Assembly (NCBI GenBank): GCA_900315675.1
Contig: OMZY01000001.1
Location: 434,001 to 498,000, forward strand
Direction: 5' to 3'
DNA: 64,000 bases
DNA from: an uncultured Eubacteriales bacterium
Lineage (GTDB): Bacteria; Bacillota; Clostridia; Christensenellales; Aristaeellaceae
Shown: positions 44,673 to 53,466 of the stretch, piece after piece
Layout of the letters: the number at the start of each line of letters is the position of its first letter
How positions within the stretch are numbered: the stretch's first letter is position 1
Notes under the pieces: generated by a model
The model's input: the letters and a program-made list of their open reading frames with translations, nothing else
Told to the model about the DNA's origin: nothing
Databases searched by the model: none
Made by a program: the position numbers and the translations under genes

Positions 44673-45680
44673 ATGGCTCAGACGAATGATATCGCGATTG
44701 ATTTGGGGACATCCAATGTCATTATCTATATGAAGGGTAAGGGAATTGTATTCCGAGAACCCTGTGTTGTTGCAGTTGACAGAGAAACCAACAACATTAT
44801 CGCGTTTGGTATGGAAGCATACAGAATGATCGGCAGAACACCTGCCAATGTGAATATTATCCGTCCGCTTGCACAGGGCGAAATGCTTGATTTTGAACTT
44901 ACCAGCGCCATTCTCCGTTTCTTTGTTACATCCGTGATCGGGAAACATATCATTGCAAGACCCCGTGCTGTGATGGCTGTGCCTTCCGGCGTAAAGGATA
45001 TGGAAAAGAAGGCGCTGATCAGCTCCATGTTTGAGGCAGGCATCCGCAGGACGCAGCTGATGGACAAGAATATTGCTGCCGCACTGGGAGCACAGCTGAA
45101 TTTTCTGGGATCATACGGCTGTCTTGTGGTGGATATAAGCGCCGGATGCACAGACCTTGCTGTTTTGTATAACAGTTCCGTATCTGTGATCAGTTCTGTC
45201 CATATCGGCGGAGATCATTTCGACGATGCCATTATCCGCTATCTCAGGAAAAAGTATAATATGCTGATCGGCGAAAGAACAGCCGAGCAGATCAAAATCA
45301 CTCTGGGCGGAGCGGTCCGAAGGGATCCGCCGGTTGTCATGGATATTACTGGCCGCAATCTGATTTCAGGACTGCCTAAAACCATGAGCATTGAGTCTGA
45401 TGAAATCTACGAAGCTATGCTGGACCAGGTCAATGAACTGATTGAAGCGGTGCAGGTTGTCATTGAACGGACGCCGCCTCAGCTGGCTTCCGATATATTC
45501 GACAGCGGTGTTACCCTGACCGGAGGAGGCGCGCTGATTTACGGTCTGGCGGAAGCCATTTCAGAAGCGCTGAATATTCCCTGTCAGGTAGCGCCTGAAG
45601 CACGCGACTGCGTTGTTCTCGGATGTGCGAAAGTGCTGACTGATCCTTCCGGCATGCGACACCTGCTGGCCAATTCATGA
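44673..45680 (+). CDS. mreB: MreB/Mbl-family rod-shape-determining actin homologue
   Basis: A 335-residue bacterial actin that organises lateral wall synthesis. Motifs: IAIDLGTSNVIIYMKGKG (phosphate 1), VPSGVKDMEKKAL, DISAGCTDLAVL (phosphate 2) and GVTLTGGGALIYGL (adenosine). ATG at 44673 is chosen because GAAGGG is 6 nt upstream and the actin fold starts there; the frame runs further upstream without support. No mreC or mreD follows, so it resembles the solitary Mbl/MreBH-type copies. It is a single unit between its promoter and terminator. Confidence 0.93.
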   Translation: MAQTNDIAIDLGTSNVIIYMKGKGIVFREPCVVAVDRETNNIIAFGMEAYRMIGRTPANVNIIRPLAQGEMLDFELTSAILRFFVTSVIGKHIIARPRAVMAVPSGVKDMEKKALISSMFEAGIRRTQLMDKNIAAALGAQLNFLGSYGCLVVDISAGCTDLAVLYNSSVSVISSVHIGGDHFDDAIIRYLRKKYNMLIGERTAEQIKITLGGAVRRDPPVVMDITGRNLISGLPKTMSIESDEIYEAMLDQVNELIEAVQVVIERTPPQLASDIFDSGVTLTGGGALIYGLAEAISEALNIPCQVAPEARDCVVLGCAKVLTDPSGMRHLLANS

Positions 45681-45686
45681 ATGAAA

Positions 45687-45720
45687 GAGAGCTGACGATA
45701 CAACGTCAGCCCTCTTTTTT
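45687..45720 (+). terminator. Terminator after mreB, likely bidirectional
   Basis: An 11-bp stem with one mismatch (GAGAGCTGACG/CGTCAGCCCTC), 6-nt loop and six T residues on the plus side. On the minus strand the same hairpin follows the ligase gene and ends in CTTTCATT. Confidence 0.8.
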
Positions 45721-48235
45721 ACTGTTTTACACCGCCGGCAGTATCAATACCGGCAGCTCCTACCAGGCCCAGTCTTTCTGCAGCTTCTTCACGCATTTTG
45801 TATTTCAGTACTTTGCCTGCGGCATTCATGGGGAAGGAATCCACAAATTCAATGTACTGCGGAACCTTATGTCTGGCCATATGGGATTTGATGTATTCCG
45901 TCATCTCTTCCTTAGTCAGTTGTTCGCCTTTTTTCAGAATGATACAGGCCATTACAGCTTCACCGTATTTGGCGTCCGGGACACCGATTACCTGTACATC
46001 CGCAACAGCGGGATGAGTATAGATAAATTCTTCAATTTCCTTCGGATAGATATTTTCACCGCCGCGGATGATCATATCCTTCAGTCGTCCGGTAATCAGA
46101 TAAGTTCCGTCCGGATTCCGCCGTGCAAGGTCACCGGAATGCAGCCAACCGTCACTGTCTATCGCCTGATTGGTGGCATCGGGCATTTTATAATATCCCT
46201 TCATGATGTGATATCCTCTGGAGCAGAATTCGCCGTCCTGTCCGTCCGGCAGTTCCTTTCCTGTTTCAGGATCGATCACTTTGGTCTGTACGTGCGGGAA
46301 AGAATAGCCTACGGTTTCGGTCCGCAATTCCAGAGAATCAGTCCAGGCAGACATTGTGCTGCCGGGTGAAGATTCCGTCTGGCCGTAAACACTGACGATG
46401 CCGCGCATATTCATTTCATCCGGCTGGGCGGCCCGTTTCATCAGTTCGGGCGGACATCCGGATCCGGCCATAATACCCGTTCTCATATACGAGAAATCAG
46501 TTTTACGGTAATCTTCATGATTGAACATGGCGATGAACATGGTCGGAACACCGTGGAAACAGGTGATTCTTTCCTGATTGATACAGGCGAGTGAATTCTT
46601 TGCGGAGAAATAGGGAAGCGGACACAGCGTTGTACCGTGCGTCATGGAAGCTGTCATGGCCAGCACCATGCCGAAGCAATGGAACATCGGAACCTGTATC
46701 ATCATACGGTCTGCGGTGGACAGTCCCATACGGTCACCGATACATTTCCCGTCGTTGACAACGTTATAGTGTGTCAGCATGACCCCTTTAGGGAAACCGG
46801 TTGTTCCGGAGGTATACTGCATGTTGCATACATCATCCGGCTTGACACGCTGGATCATGGATTCGAGCGTTTCAACGGGTACGGAATCAGCGCGCTTCAT
46901 AGCTTCCTCAAAAGTCAGACACCCCTGCTGGACATAACCGACGGTAATTACATTTCTGAGGAAGGGAAGCTTTTTACAGTGCAGCGGAGATCCGGCTTTG
47001 GTTTCACTGATTTCGGGACAGAGCTCATTGATAATAGCCCTGTAATTGCTGTCCAGCGCGCTTTCAATCATAACAAGCGTATGAGTATCACTCTGCCGGA
47101 GAAGATATTCGGCTTCGTGTATCTTGTATGCCGTATTGACGGTGACCAGAACCGCACCGATTCTGGTTGCCGCCCAGAAGGTGATATACCATGCCGGTAC
47201 ATTGGTGGCCCAGATAGCCACCTTTGAACCGGCCCGTACTCCCATGGAAATCAGCGCGCGGGCAAAACGGTCCACATCGTCCCTGAATTCAGAATAGGTA
47301 CGGGTGTAATCCAGCGTTGTATACTTGAAAGCATACTGATCCGGGAATTCCTCCACAAGCTGATCCAGCACACGACCGAAGGTGAGATCGATAAGCTCAT
47401 CTTTCTTCCAGATGTATTTACCCGTGCCGTCCTCATTGAAATACAGGCTCTTCTTCTTTCCGCGCGGATTCTCAAACCGGTTCATATAGTTCAGGAAATG
47501 CGGGAAGATAATCTCCCGGTCAGGAATATCCTCAATCCATTCCGTCTTCCATTCAAGGGAAATAAAGCCGTCATAATCGATGGACGAGAGAGCGTTCATC
47601 ATGTCACGGATCGGAAGCGTACCTTCGCCGATGAGATTATATGATCGATCATCGTCTGAATCGCGCAGATGAACATGCTTCACATAGCCGCCCAGGTTCC
47701 TGATGGTTGTATCCGGTATCTCTCCGAAATCGCGGTAGGGATGATGCATATCCCATAATGCGGCGAGTTCATCACAGGCATAACTGTCCATCAATGCACG
47801 AAGTCTGCCGGTATCAGCATAAATTCCGACCGTTTTGATCAGAATACAGACCTCTTCCTCACGGGCCCAGGAAAGGATGCTGTCCAGATTGGATCTGATC
47901 TGATCCTCTGAATCGTGAAGCGCGCAGAAGGCTACATAACGCACTTTCATGGAAGAAGCTGTCTGGATCAGATATCTGACTTTTTCTTCATCTGCAAGGG
48001 AAATGGAAAGGTCGACGGAAGTATCGAAGCAGGGGAGAATCAGCCTGTTTTTCTTCAAATCCCTCAGGGTTTCGTTCAGACTGTAGGCGTGGAAAGCCCC
48101 GCCGCGTCCTGAAAGAGCAGGAAATTCCTGAATATTATAAGGCTCAATACCCTGAAATCCCATATCTACCGCGTCGCGTACCTGTTCATCCCAGCTGAGG
48201 TTGTTCCATCCGCGTGTGGAAAAGGAGAGATTCAT
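45719..48235 (-). CDS. TIM-barrel (sugar isomerase-type)/acyl-CoA ligase fusion protein
   Basis: An 838-residue fusion. Residues 1-255 are a xylose-isomerase-like TIM barrel (AP endonuclease 2 fold) with ligand-like Asp162 (WDMHHPYR), His189 (KHVHLRD) and Glu228 (SLEWK); the usual first Glu appears as Lys134 (ILIKTVG). About 280-838 is an adenylate-forming acyl-CoA synthetase with P-loop YTSGTTGFPKGVML (474 on), YGQTESSPG, the GRLKDMIIRGGENIYP hinge and the catalytic Lys in NAAGKVLK, so it should be active. The substrate is unknown. ATG 48235 overlaps the LeuA-like stop (ATGA), so translation is coupled. Regulated by the upstream T-box. Confidence 0.85.
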   Translation of the reverse strand: MNLSFSTRGWNNLSWDEQVRDAVDMGFQGIEPYNIQEFPALSGRGGAFHAYSLNETLRDLKKNRLILPCFDTSVDLSISLADEEKVRYLIQTASSMKVRYVAFCALHDSEDQIRSNLDSILSWAREEEVCILIKTVGIYADTGRLRALMDSYACDELAALWDMHHPYRDFGEIPDTTIRNLGGYVKHVHLRDSDDDRSYNLIGEGTLPIRDMMNALSSIDYDGFISLEWKTEWIEDIPDREIIFPHFLNYMNRFENPRGKKKSLYFNEDGTGKYIWKKDELIDLTFGRVLDQLVEEFPDQYAFKYTTLDYTRTYSEFRDDVDRFARALISMGVRAGSKVAIWATNVPAWYITFWAATRIGAVLVTVNTAYKIHEAEYLLRQSDTHTLVMIESALDSNYRAIINELCPEISETKAGSPLHCKKLPFLRNVITVGYVQQGCLTFEEAMKRADSVPVETLESMIQRVKPDDVCNMQYTSGTTGFPKGVMLTHYNVVNDGKCIGDRMGLSTADRMMIQVPMFHCFGMVLAMTASMTHGTTLCPLPYFSAKNSLACINQERITCFHGVPTMFIAMFNHEDYRKTDFSYMRTGIMAGSGCPPELMKRAAQPDEMNMRGIVSVYGQTESSPGSTMSAWTDSLELRTETVGYSFPHVQTKVIDPETGKELPDGQDGEFCSRGYHIMKGYYKMPDATNQAIDSDGWLHSGDLARRNPDGTYLITGRLKDMIIRGGENIYPKEIEEFIYTHPAVADVQVIGVPDAKYGEAVMACIILKKGEQLTKEEMTEYIKSHMARHKVPQYIEFVDSFPMNAAGKVLKYKMREEAAERLGLVGAAGIDTAGGVKQ

Positions 48236-49659
48236 GCTTCTTCCTCCTCGTAGACAATCTTGTTTACAGCATTGATATAGGCCATAATGCCTGCTCCGAC
48301 TATATCGGTGGAAATGCCCCGGCCGGAATACAGTTTTCCTTCCCAACGCAGCCTGACAATGGTTTCGCCCATTGCTTCACGGCCCCGGGTGACAGACTGA
48401 ATCTGAAAATCGTCCAGTTCGAAATGCCGGCCGGTAGCCTGCTCAATGGAATTAAAGGCTGCGTCAATGGCGCCGTCGCCGGAAGCAGTACCGGCTATTT
48501 CCTGGTCATGGAACTTCAGCTTCATATGGGCCATTGCACCAATCTGGTTCCCGGTGCTGATGGTATACAGCACATCGTGATAGGCCGGAGGAACCTGCAT
48601 GGCTTCCGCCGCGATGATTGCTTCAAGTTCCCTGAGGGTAATATGATCTTTTTTCTCGGCAGTCTGGCAGAAACATTTCCAAACTTTCTGCTGATCATCT
48701 GCATTCAGATCATACCCGAGCTTTTCCGCTGCATGCATAACAGCTTCAATGGAATCATGGATGCTCAAAACATAATCGGAATCCTTGTTTTCTTCTTCAA
48801 AACCGGAGATAATGTCATGTTTCTTTCCGGAAGACTGACAGATCATACCGACCTGGCCTGTGATGCGGCGGATCTGTTCCACCCCGACTTTTGTACAGAC
48901 ACCCAATGAACCACCTTTGATATTCAGCAGGCGTACAATATTAGGCAGTGAAATGGCTGTTCCGCTGCAGGTTGTTGCCTTGATTTCACGGACTCCGGAG
49001 CGGATAGCGGATACAGCATTTGCGTCTGCCATATTCAGTTCTCCCGAGCAGAAAAAGCCCATGGTGACATTTTCAAGAGCCGGAAGATCCTTTTTCAGGT
49101 TTTCAAGCCAGGCTGCAATTTCATCCGGCATCATCGTACCTGCTGTATCACAAAGCGTTACAGCACCTGCGCCGGCTTCAATTGCTGCAGACAGTACTTT
49201 TACCAGGAAAGCCGGATCGCTTCTTGTGGCATCCTGTGCAATAAATTCCACATTCGCAGTCAGTTCACGGCAGGCGGTGACCGCTTTTGTGACCGTGCGA
49301 ATCATGGCTTCAGTTTTCATATGGAGGAGGTATTCCATCTGTACAGAACTTACGGGCACAACAACCTGAAGACGGGGATTTACAGCTTCTTTCAGGGCTT
49401 CCCAGGTAATCCTGACAGATTCATCGTCTGTGATACTGACAGGGACAGCGACAGAAGCATTTTTAACCGCAGAACATATGGATTTAACCAAAAGCCGGTC
49501 GATCTTTTTCTGGCGGATCGGGCTCAGATCGATGGAAGAAACGCCCAGCTTGTCAATAAGCCGGCACAGTTCGATTTTTTCCTTGAAACTGAGCTGAAAA
49601 TGATTTTCAGCCTCCGGCAGTGTACAATCGCATACATTTACAAGTTCAGGTCTGTTCAT
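48232..49659 (-). CDS. LeuA-like protein lacking catalytic metal ligands, with leucine-regulatory domain
   Basis: A 475-residue homologue of 2-isopropylmalate synthase. The N-terminal barrel has lost the active site: the DTTLRDGEQ motif reads D11-C-T-L-P-E-A-E-N19, and the metal-binding HxHND reads F203-C-S205-G-E, although flanking sequence (LNMADANAVSAIRSG) aligns well. The C-terminal LeuA regulatory domain (about 358-468) is complete, including GDGAIDAAFNSIEQATG and GRGISTDIVGAGIMAYINA. It is therefore probably a pseudoenzyme or has a new activity. ATG 49659 has AAGGAGG 8 nt upstream. It is controlled by a leucine-type T-box and coupled to the fusion ligase downstream. Confidence 0.85.
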   Translation of the reverse strand: MNRPELVNVCDCTLPEAENHFQLSFKEKIELCRLIDKLGVSSIDLSPIRQKKIDRLLVKSICSAVKNASVAVPVSITDDESVRITWEALKEAVNPRLQVVVPVSSVQMEYLLHMKTEAMIRTVTKAVTACRELTANVEFIAQDATRSDPAFLVKVLSAAIEAGAGAVTLCDTAGTMMPDEIAAWLENLKKDLPALENVTMGFFCSGELNMADANAVSAIRSGVREIKATTCSGTAISLPNIVRLLNIKGGSLGVCTKVGVEQIRRITGQVGMICQSSGKKHDIISGFEEENKDSDYVLSIHDSIEAVMHAAEKLGYDLNADDQQKVWKCFCQTAEKKDHITLRELEAIIAAEAMQVPPAYHDVLYTISTGNQIGAMAHMKLKFHDQEIAGTASGDGAIDAAFNSIEQATGRHFELDDFQIQSVTRGREAMGETIVRLRWEGKLYSGRGISTDIVGAGIMAYINAVNKIVYEEEEA

Positions 49660-49681
49660 GTAGGAAACCTCCTTGAAAAAT

Positions 49682-49952
49682 AAAACCCTGAAGCATTTGG
49701 CTTCAGGGACGAAAAGCAATTTCCGCGGTACCACCCAGTTTACTCCATTAAGGGAGTCACTTTTTTGAACTCAATCAAGTTCTCAGCCTGTTACGGGGCG
49801 TCCGGATTTCCTTACTGACGAGGCGTTCAGGAAACCAACTCCGGAAGCAGTTTCCCTGTACTCGGCACCGTTTCGCAGCATCCAACGGCTCTCTGTAGCG
49901 TCTGAAACAGGGATTATCATCCATCATCGTCTTTAACAACTATGAAATTATC
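49682..49952 (-). promoter_or_regulatory. T-box leader, probably leucine-specific
   Basis: Minus-strand leader upstream of the LeuA-like gene. The T-box motif GGGTGGTACCGCGG (49723-49736) is canonical; its TGGT fits the ACCA end of a tRNA with discriminator A, such as tRNA-Leu. Stem I starts at ACAGAGAGCC. Aligning GGAAACTGCTTCC with GGAAGTACATCC of the tyrosine leader places CTG (Leu) at the specifier position. A terminator (9-bp stem CCCTGAAGC/GCTTCAGGG at 49686-49708 then TTTTATTTTT) follows the antiterminator. This explains the 480-nt gap upstream of the gene. Confidence 0.88.
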
Positions 49953-49956
49953 ATGG

Positions 49957-49985
49957 ATACTATCATAATTCTGTTAGACTGTCAA
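49957..49985 (-). promoter_or_regulatory. Promoter of the leucine T-box operon
   Basis: Minus-strand TTGACA and TAGTAT separated by 17 bp; transcription would start near 49950 and include the whole T-box. Confidence 0.85.
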
Positions 49986-50077
49986 TAAATGAAAAGGCGG
50001 AATGACCCGGAAAAACAATGTCTTTTTTCTGTATTCGAAATATTCAATCAAGCATTCAATATAATGAAGTGTTTCGT

Positions 50078-50105
50078 TTGACAAACCCTGTAATTTTAGT
50101 ATGAT
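50078..50105 (+). promoter_or_regulatory. Promoter of phoH-pgpH-ybeY/cdd-era
   Basis: TTGACA and TATGAT separated by 16 bp, about 40 nt upstream of phoH. Confidence 0.82.
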
Positions 50106-50146
50106 TATCAGTAGAATAAATCTATTCATGAAGGGAAGTAAAAGAT

Positions 50147-51139
50147 TTGCCGGAAGAAACAGAATTCGAGCTTACAGCAGAATCGATGGACGCATATGTT
50201 TCCCTTTTCGGACTGAACGACCGCAATATTGCGCTGATTGAGCAGGAATGCAATGTAAGCGTTGCTCTGCGCCACAATCACCTGGTGATTACAGGAGAAG
50301 AGAAAGACAAGGAACTGGCAAAACAGGTTATTATGCTGCTCCTGGAAATGATTCACCGGAATGAAAACGTTGACAGGATCCGCATTCGATATACCATTGC
50401 TATGGTACGCGAAGGAAAAATCAGCCAGATTGAAGATAATCTCAAACGTGTTATTGCCGTTACACACCGCGGAAAAGAGATTACCTGCAAGACTCTTGGA
50501 CAGAAGCTTTATGTTGATGCCATCCGGAATCATATGCTTACCTTTGCCGTAGGACCGGCAGGTACGGGAAAAACATATCTGGCTATGGCTCTTGCGGTTA
50601 TGGCTTTGAAGAATAAGGAAGTTGAAAGGATTATACTGACCCGTCCTGCGGTTGAAGCCGGTGAGAAACTGGGTTTCCTACCGGGCGACCTGACGCAGAA
50701 AGTGGATCCCTACCTGAGGCCGCTTTATGATGCCATGTATGACTTTATGGGAGCGGATTCCTATACAAAGCTTATTGAAAGGGGCATTGTTGAAGTAGCT
50801 CCGCTGGCCTATATGCGCGGGCGTACGCTTTCTGACGCGTTTATCATACTGGATGAAGCACAGAATACCACCTCGGAGCAAATGAAAATGTTCCTGACAC
50901 GTATGGGATTTCATTCACGGGTTGTGGTGACCGGGGATATTACCCAGACAGATCTTCCGGCAGGAAAAAAATCAGGACTGGCTGAAGCGGTCCAGCTGTT
51001 AAAACATATACCCGATATCGGCATTGTTGAACTGACAGGCAAGGATATCGTCCGGCATGAACTTGTTCAGCAAATCGTTGAAGCATACGAGAAAGCATCT
51101 CATGTTTCGGATGCCGTATCCGGAAAGGACGAAAAATGA
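50147..51139 (+). CDS. phoH: PhoH-family ATPase (YbeZ)
   Basis: A 330-residue P-loop ATPase of the PhoH/YbeZ family. A small KH-like N-terminal region is followed by Walker A GPAGTGKTYLAMALA, the LTRPAVEAGEKLGFLPGDLTQK segment, Walker B IILDEAQNTT and VVTGDITQTDLP. In E. coli YbeZ pairs with the RNase YbeY, which is encoded two genes downstream here. TTG at 50147 with AAGGGAAG upstream is the likely start. Its stop overlaps pgpH by 4 nt. Confidence 0.94.
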   Translation: MPEETEFELTAESMDAYVSLFGLNDRNIALIEQECNVSVALRHNHLVITGEEKDKELAKQVIMLLLEMIHRNENVDRIRIRYTIAMVREGKISQIEDNLKRVIAVTHRGKEITCKTLGQKLYVDAIRNHMLTFAVGPAGTGKTYLAMALAVMALKNKEVERIILTRPAVEAGEKLGFLPGDLTQKVDPYLRPLYDAMYDFMGADSYTKLIERGIVEVAPLAYMRGRTLSDAFIILDEAQNTTSEQMKMFLTRMGFHSRVVVTGDITQTDLPAGKKSGLAEAVQLLKHIPDIGIVELTGKDIVRHELVQQIVEAYEKASHVSDAVSGKDEK

Positions 51140-53466
51140 CGGATCATCAGAATAAAAAAGGTTCAGACAGAAAAAGCTTCCGGAATTCCTTTCATCAATG
51201 GCTGCATTCACCGGCCAGTGTATGCGCCCTGATGATTTTCGGCACATTCATTATTATTCTCGGACTGTTTTTCTGTGTCTGCACTCCCAGAAAGTATGAT
51301 CTGCGCGTGGGGACGATTTCCCATGTCACAATCAATGCAACAAAAGATGTTGAAGATGTTGTTTCAACCGAAGATAAACGGAATGCAGCAGCAGATCTTG
51401 TGGAACCAAGCTTTACGTATCCGCAGGGGATCAAGGAAGAAGTTCTTAATCTGATTGGTGAAGCGTTTCAGGAACTCCGGCAGATTCAGCAGTACGGCCT
51501 GGGCCTGCGGACGGAAAAGGATGGCACGGTTGTTTCCAACCGTCCTTTCTCCGAGGAAGAAATTGAGCATGCCCAGTCTTTGCTGGACATTATTACCCTG
51601 AACCGTACACAGCTGGCAACCGTTTTGCGCAGTGATACCGAAGAATTCGAAAAAATGGTTTCCACTGTGACAAAAGTTGTGGAAAACACCATGAATTCGG
51701 GCATCCGGGAGGGACAGGTTGCCCAGGGTATCATGAGTATAATGCAGAATGTGGGATATACTTCGGTTGATATTTCCTATATTCAGAATATTATTCCCAC
51801 AGTCCTGCGTACCTGCATCAAACCGAACGGACTGATTATTCAGGACGCCTATGAAGCCAACAGGCAGAAAGCCAGGGATGCAGTAGAACCTGTGATCATT
51901 CCTCAGGGACAGAACATCATCCGGGAAGGGGACCGGATTACCCTCAACCAGATTGAAATGCTTCGCAGCCTCGGTTTCCTGAATGATAATCACTATGATT
52001 ATTCCGTTTACGGAGGGGCGACCATCACCACGATCCTGGCGATGATTTGCCTGCTGATGATGCTTCATCTGCTGCTGAAGGATGTATTGACTGATATCCG
52101 TAAACTGGCGGTTATCCTGATTATTCTGATTCTTTGCTACGGATTTGCATCCATTGCCACTTTGCTTCCGAGTCTTTATGTTATTCCGATCGCGCTCGGA
52201 TCCATTCTGGGAACAGTGCTGATCGGATACCGTGCCGGTCTTGTCCTGACCGTTCCGCTGTCTCTGCTTTTTACCGGGATTATTTCCTGCAACGGCAATA
52301 CCACATTCTACGACGTAGTGCTGATTATGGCCAATACGCTTTCCAGCGGTATTGCCGCCGTATGGTTCCTCAAGGGACGTCCGCAGCGTGTGCGGGTTTT
52401 GGTATCCGGTCTCATTGCAGCGTTCTTCTGCTTTATTATGATTGTCGGAGTCAAACTGCTGACATCCGCAGAGACGCTCAATATGATCCAGACCGGCGTA
52501 TGGGCGCTGACCGGAAGTCTTTTGAGCGGCGCGCTTGCGGTTGCGCTGCAGCCGGCTTTTGAAGGAATTTTCCATCTTGCCACACCCAGCAGACTTCTGG
52601 AGATCACAAATCCGAATCAGCCTCTCATGAAGCGGCTGATGCTGGAAGCACCCGGAACCTACCATCATTCCATTATTGTCGCCAATCTGGCGGAAGCAGC
52701 CGCAGATCAGATCGGTGCAAACGCCTATCTTGCGCGTGCAGGCGCCTATTATCATGACATCGGAAAACTGAAACGGCCGGGCTATTTCAGTGAGAATCAG
52801 CACGGCAGCAATCCACATGAGAAAACTGATCCATATGTCTCTGCTGCCATATTGACATCCCATACAAAAGACGGCGCGCTTATGGCACAGAAGGAACACC
52901 TGCCCCCGGAAATCCAGGATATTATTCTGCAGCATCACGGGGTGACGCCTGTTATGTTCTTCTATCACAAAGCGCTGCAGATGTCCGACGGGAAACATGT
53001 GGACATTAATGATTTCAGGTATTCAGGACCCAAACCGCGTACCAGGGAAGCTTCCATCGTTATGATGGCAGACAGTATTGAAGCTGCTGTCCGATCCATG
53101 AAAGATCCAACGCCCAAGGCCATCGACCAGTATATTGAACGGCTGATCCGCGGGAAACTGGAAGACGGCCAGTTGAGCGAATGTCCTTTGTCTCTGGGAG
53201 ATATCGATCAGATCTGCAATGCTTTTTCCAGCATTCTCAAGGGTGTCTATCATGAGAGAATTGAATATCCGAAAGTTGAAAAATATGCAGTACAGTCCGG
53301 CGTAAAAACCGGTGAACCCGTTAAGCCGGAAAATGAAAGCGAACAGGAGAAAGAACAACCTGCACCATCCGGAATGGACAGAACGGATCCCGGTGAAAGC
53401 AGGCAGGATGAATCAGCCGGAAACGCTGAACAACAGAGAAATGAGGCAACGGAAAGTGCTGATTGA
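51136..53466 (+). CDS. pgpH: Membrane cyclic-di-AMP phosphodiesterase PgpH (7TM-HD, YqfF)
   Basis: A 776-residue membrane protein of the 7TMR-HD family. One N-terminal helix (about 30-50), a long extracellular region (about 55-285), a seven-helix membrane block (about 295-480) and a cytosolic HD domain follow. The HD metal site is clear: TYHHSIIVANLAEAAA, GAYYHDIGKLKRPGYF and ILQHHGVTPV. In Listeria PgpH hydrolyses c-di-AMP. The C-terminal 60 residues are a Glu/Gln-rich tail. It overlaps ybeY/cdd by 26 nt. Links with DarA and Trk, both in the window, are plausible. Confidence 0.93.
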   Translation: MTDHQNKKGSDRKSFRNSFHQWLHSPASVCALMIFGTFIIILGLFFCVCTPRKYDLRVGTISHVTINATKDVEDVVSTEDKRNAAADLVEPSFTYPQGIKEEVLNLIGEAFQELRQIQQYGLGLRTEKDGTVVSNRPFSEEEIEHAQSLLDIITLNRTQLATVLRSDTEEFEKMVSTVTKVVENTMNSGIREGQVAQGIMSIMQNVGYTSVDISYIQNIIPTVLRTCIKPNGLIIQDAYEANRQKARDAVEPVIIPQGQNIIREGDRITLNQIEMLRSLGFLNDNHYDYSVYGGATITTILAMICLLMMLHLLLKDVLTDIRKLAVILIILILCYGFASIATLLPSLYVIPIALGSILGTVLIGYRAGLVLTVPLSLLFTGIISCNGNTTFYDVVLIMANTLSSGIAAVWFLKGRPQRVRVLVSGLIAAFFCFIMIVGVKLLTSAETLNMIQTGVWALTGSLLSGALAVALQPAFEGIFHLATPSRLLEITNPNQPLMKRLMLEAPGTYHHSIIVANLAEAAADQIGANAYLARAGAYYHDIGKLKRPGYFSENQHGSNPHEKTDPYVSAAILTSHTKDGALMAQKEHLPPEIQDIILQHHGVTPVMFFYHKALQMSDGKHVDINDFRYSGPKPRTREASIVMMADSIEAAVRSMKDPTPKAIDQYIERLIRGKLEDGQLSECPLSLGDIDQICNAFSSILKGVYHERIEYPKVEKYAVQSGVKTGEPVKPENESEQEKEQPAPSGMDRTDPGESRQDESAGNAEQQRNEATESAD

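Noticed and set aside
51364-52998. A 544-codon minus-strand open frame opposite pgpH
   Set aside because: It is antisense to a clear 7TM-HD protein and its translation is a low-complexity, Cys/His/Asn-rich mix typical of shadow frames.
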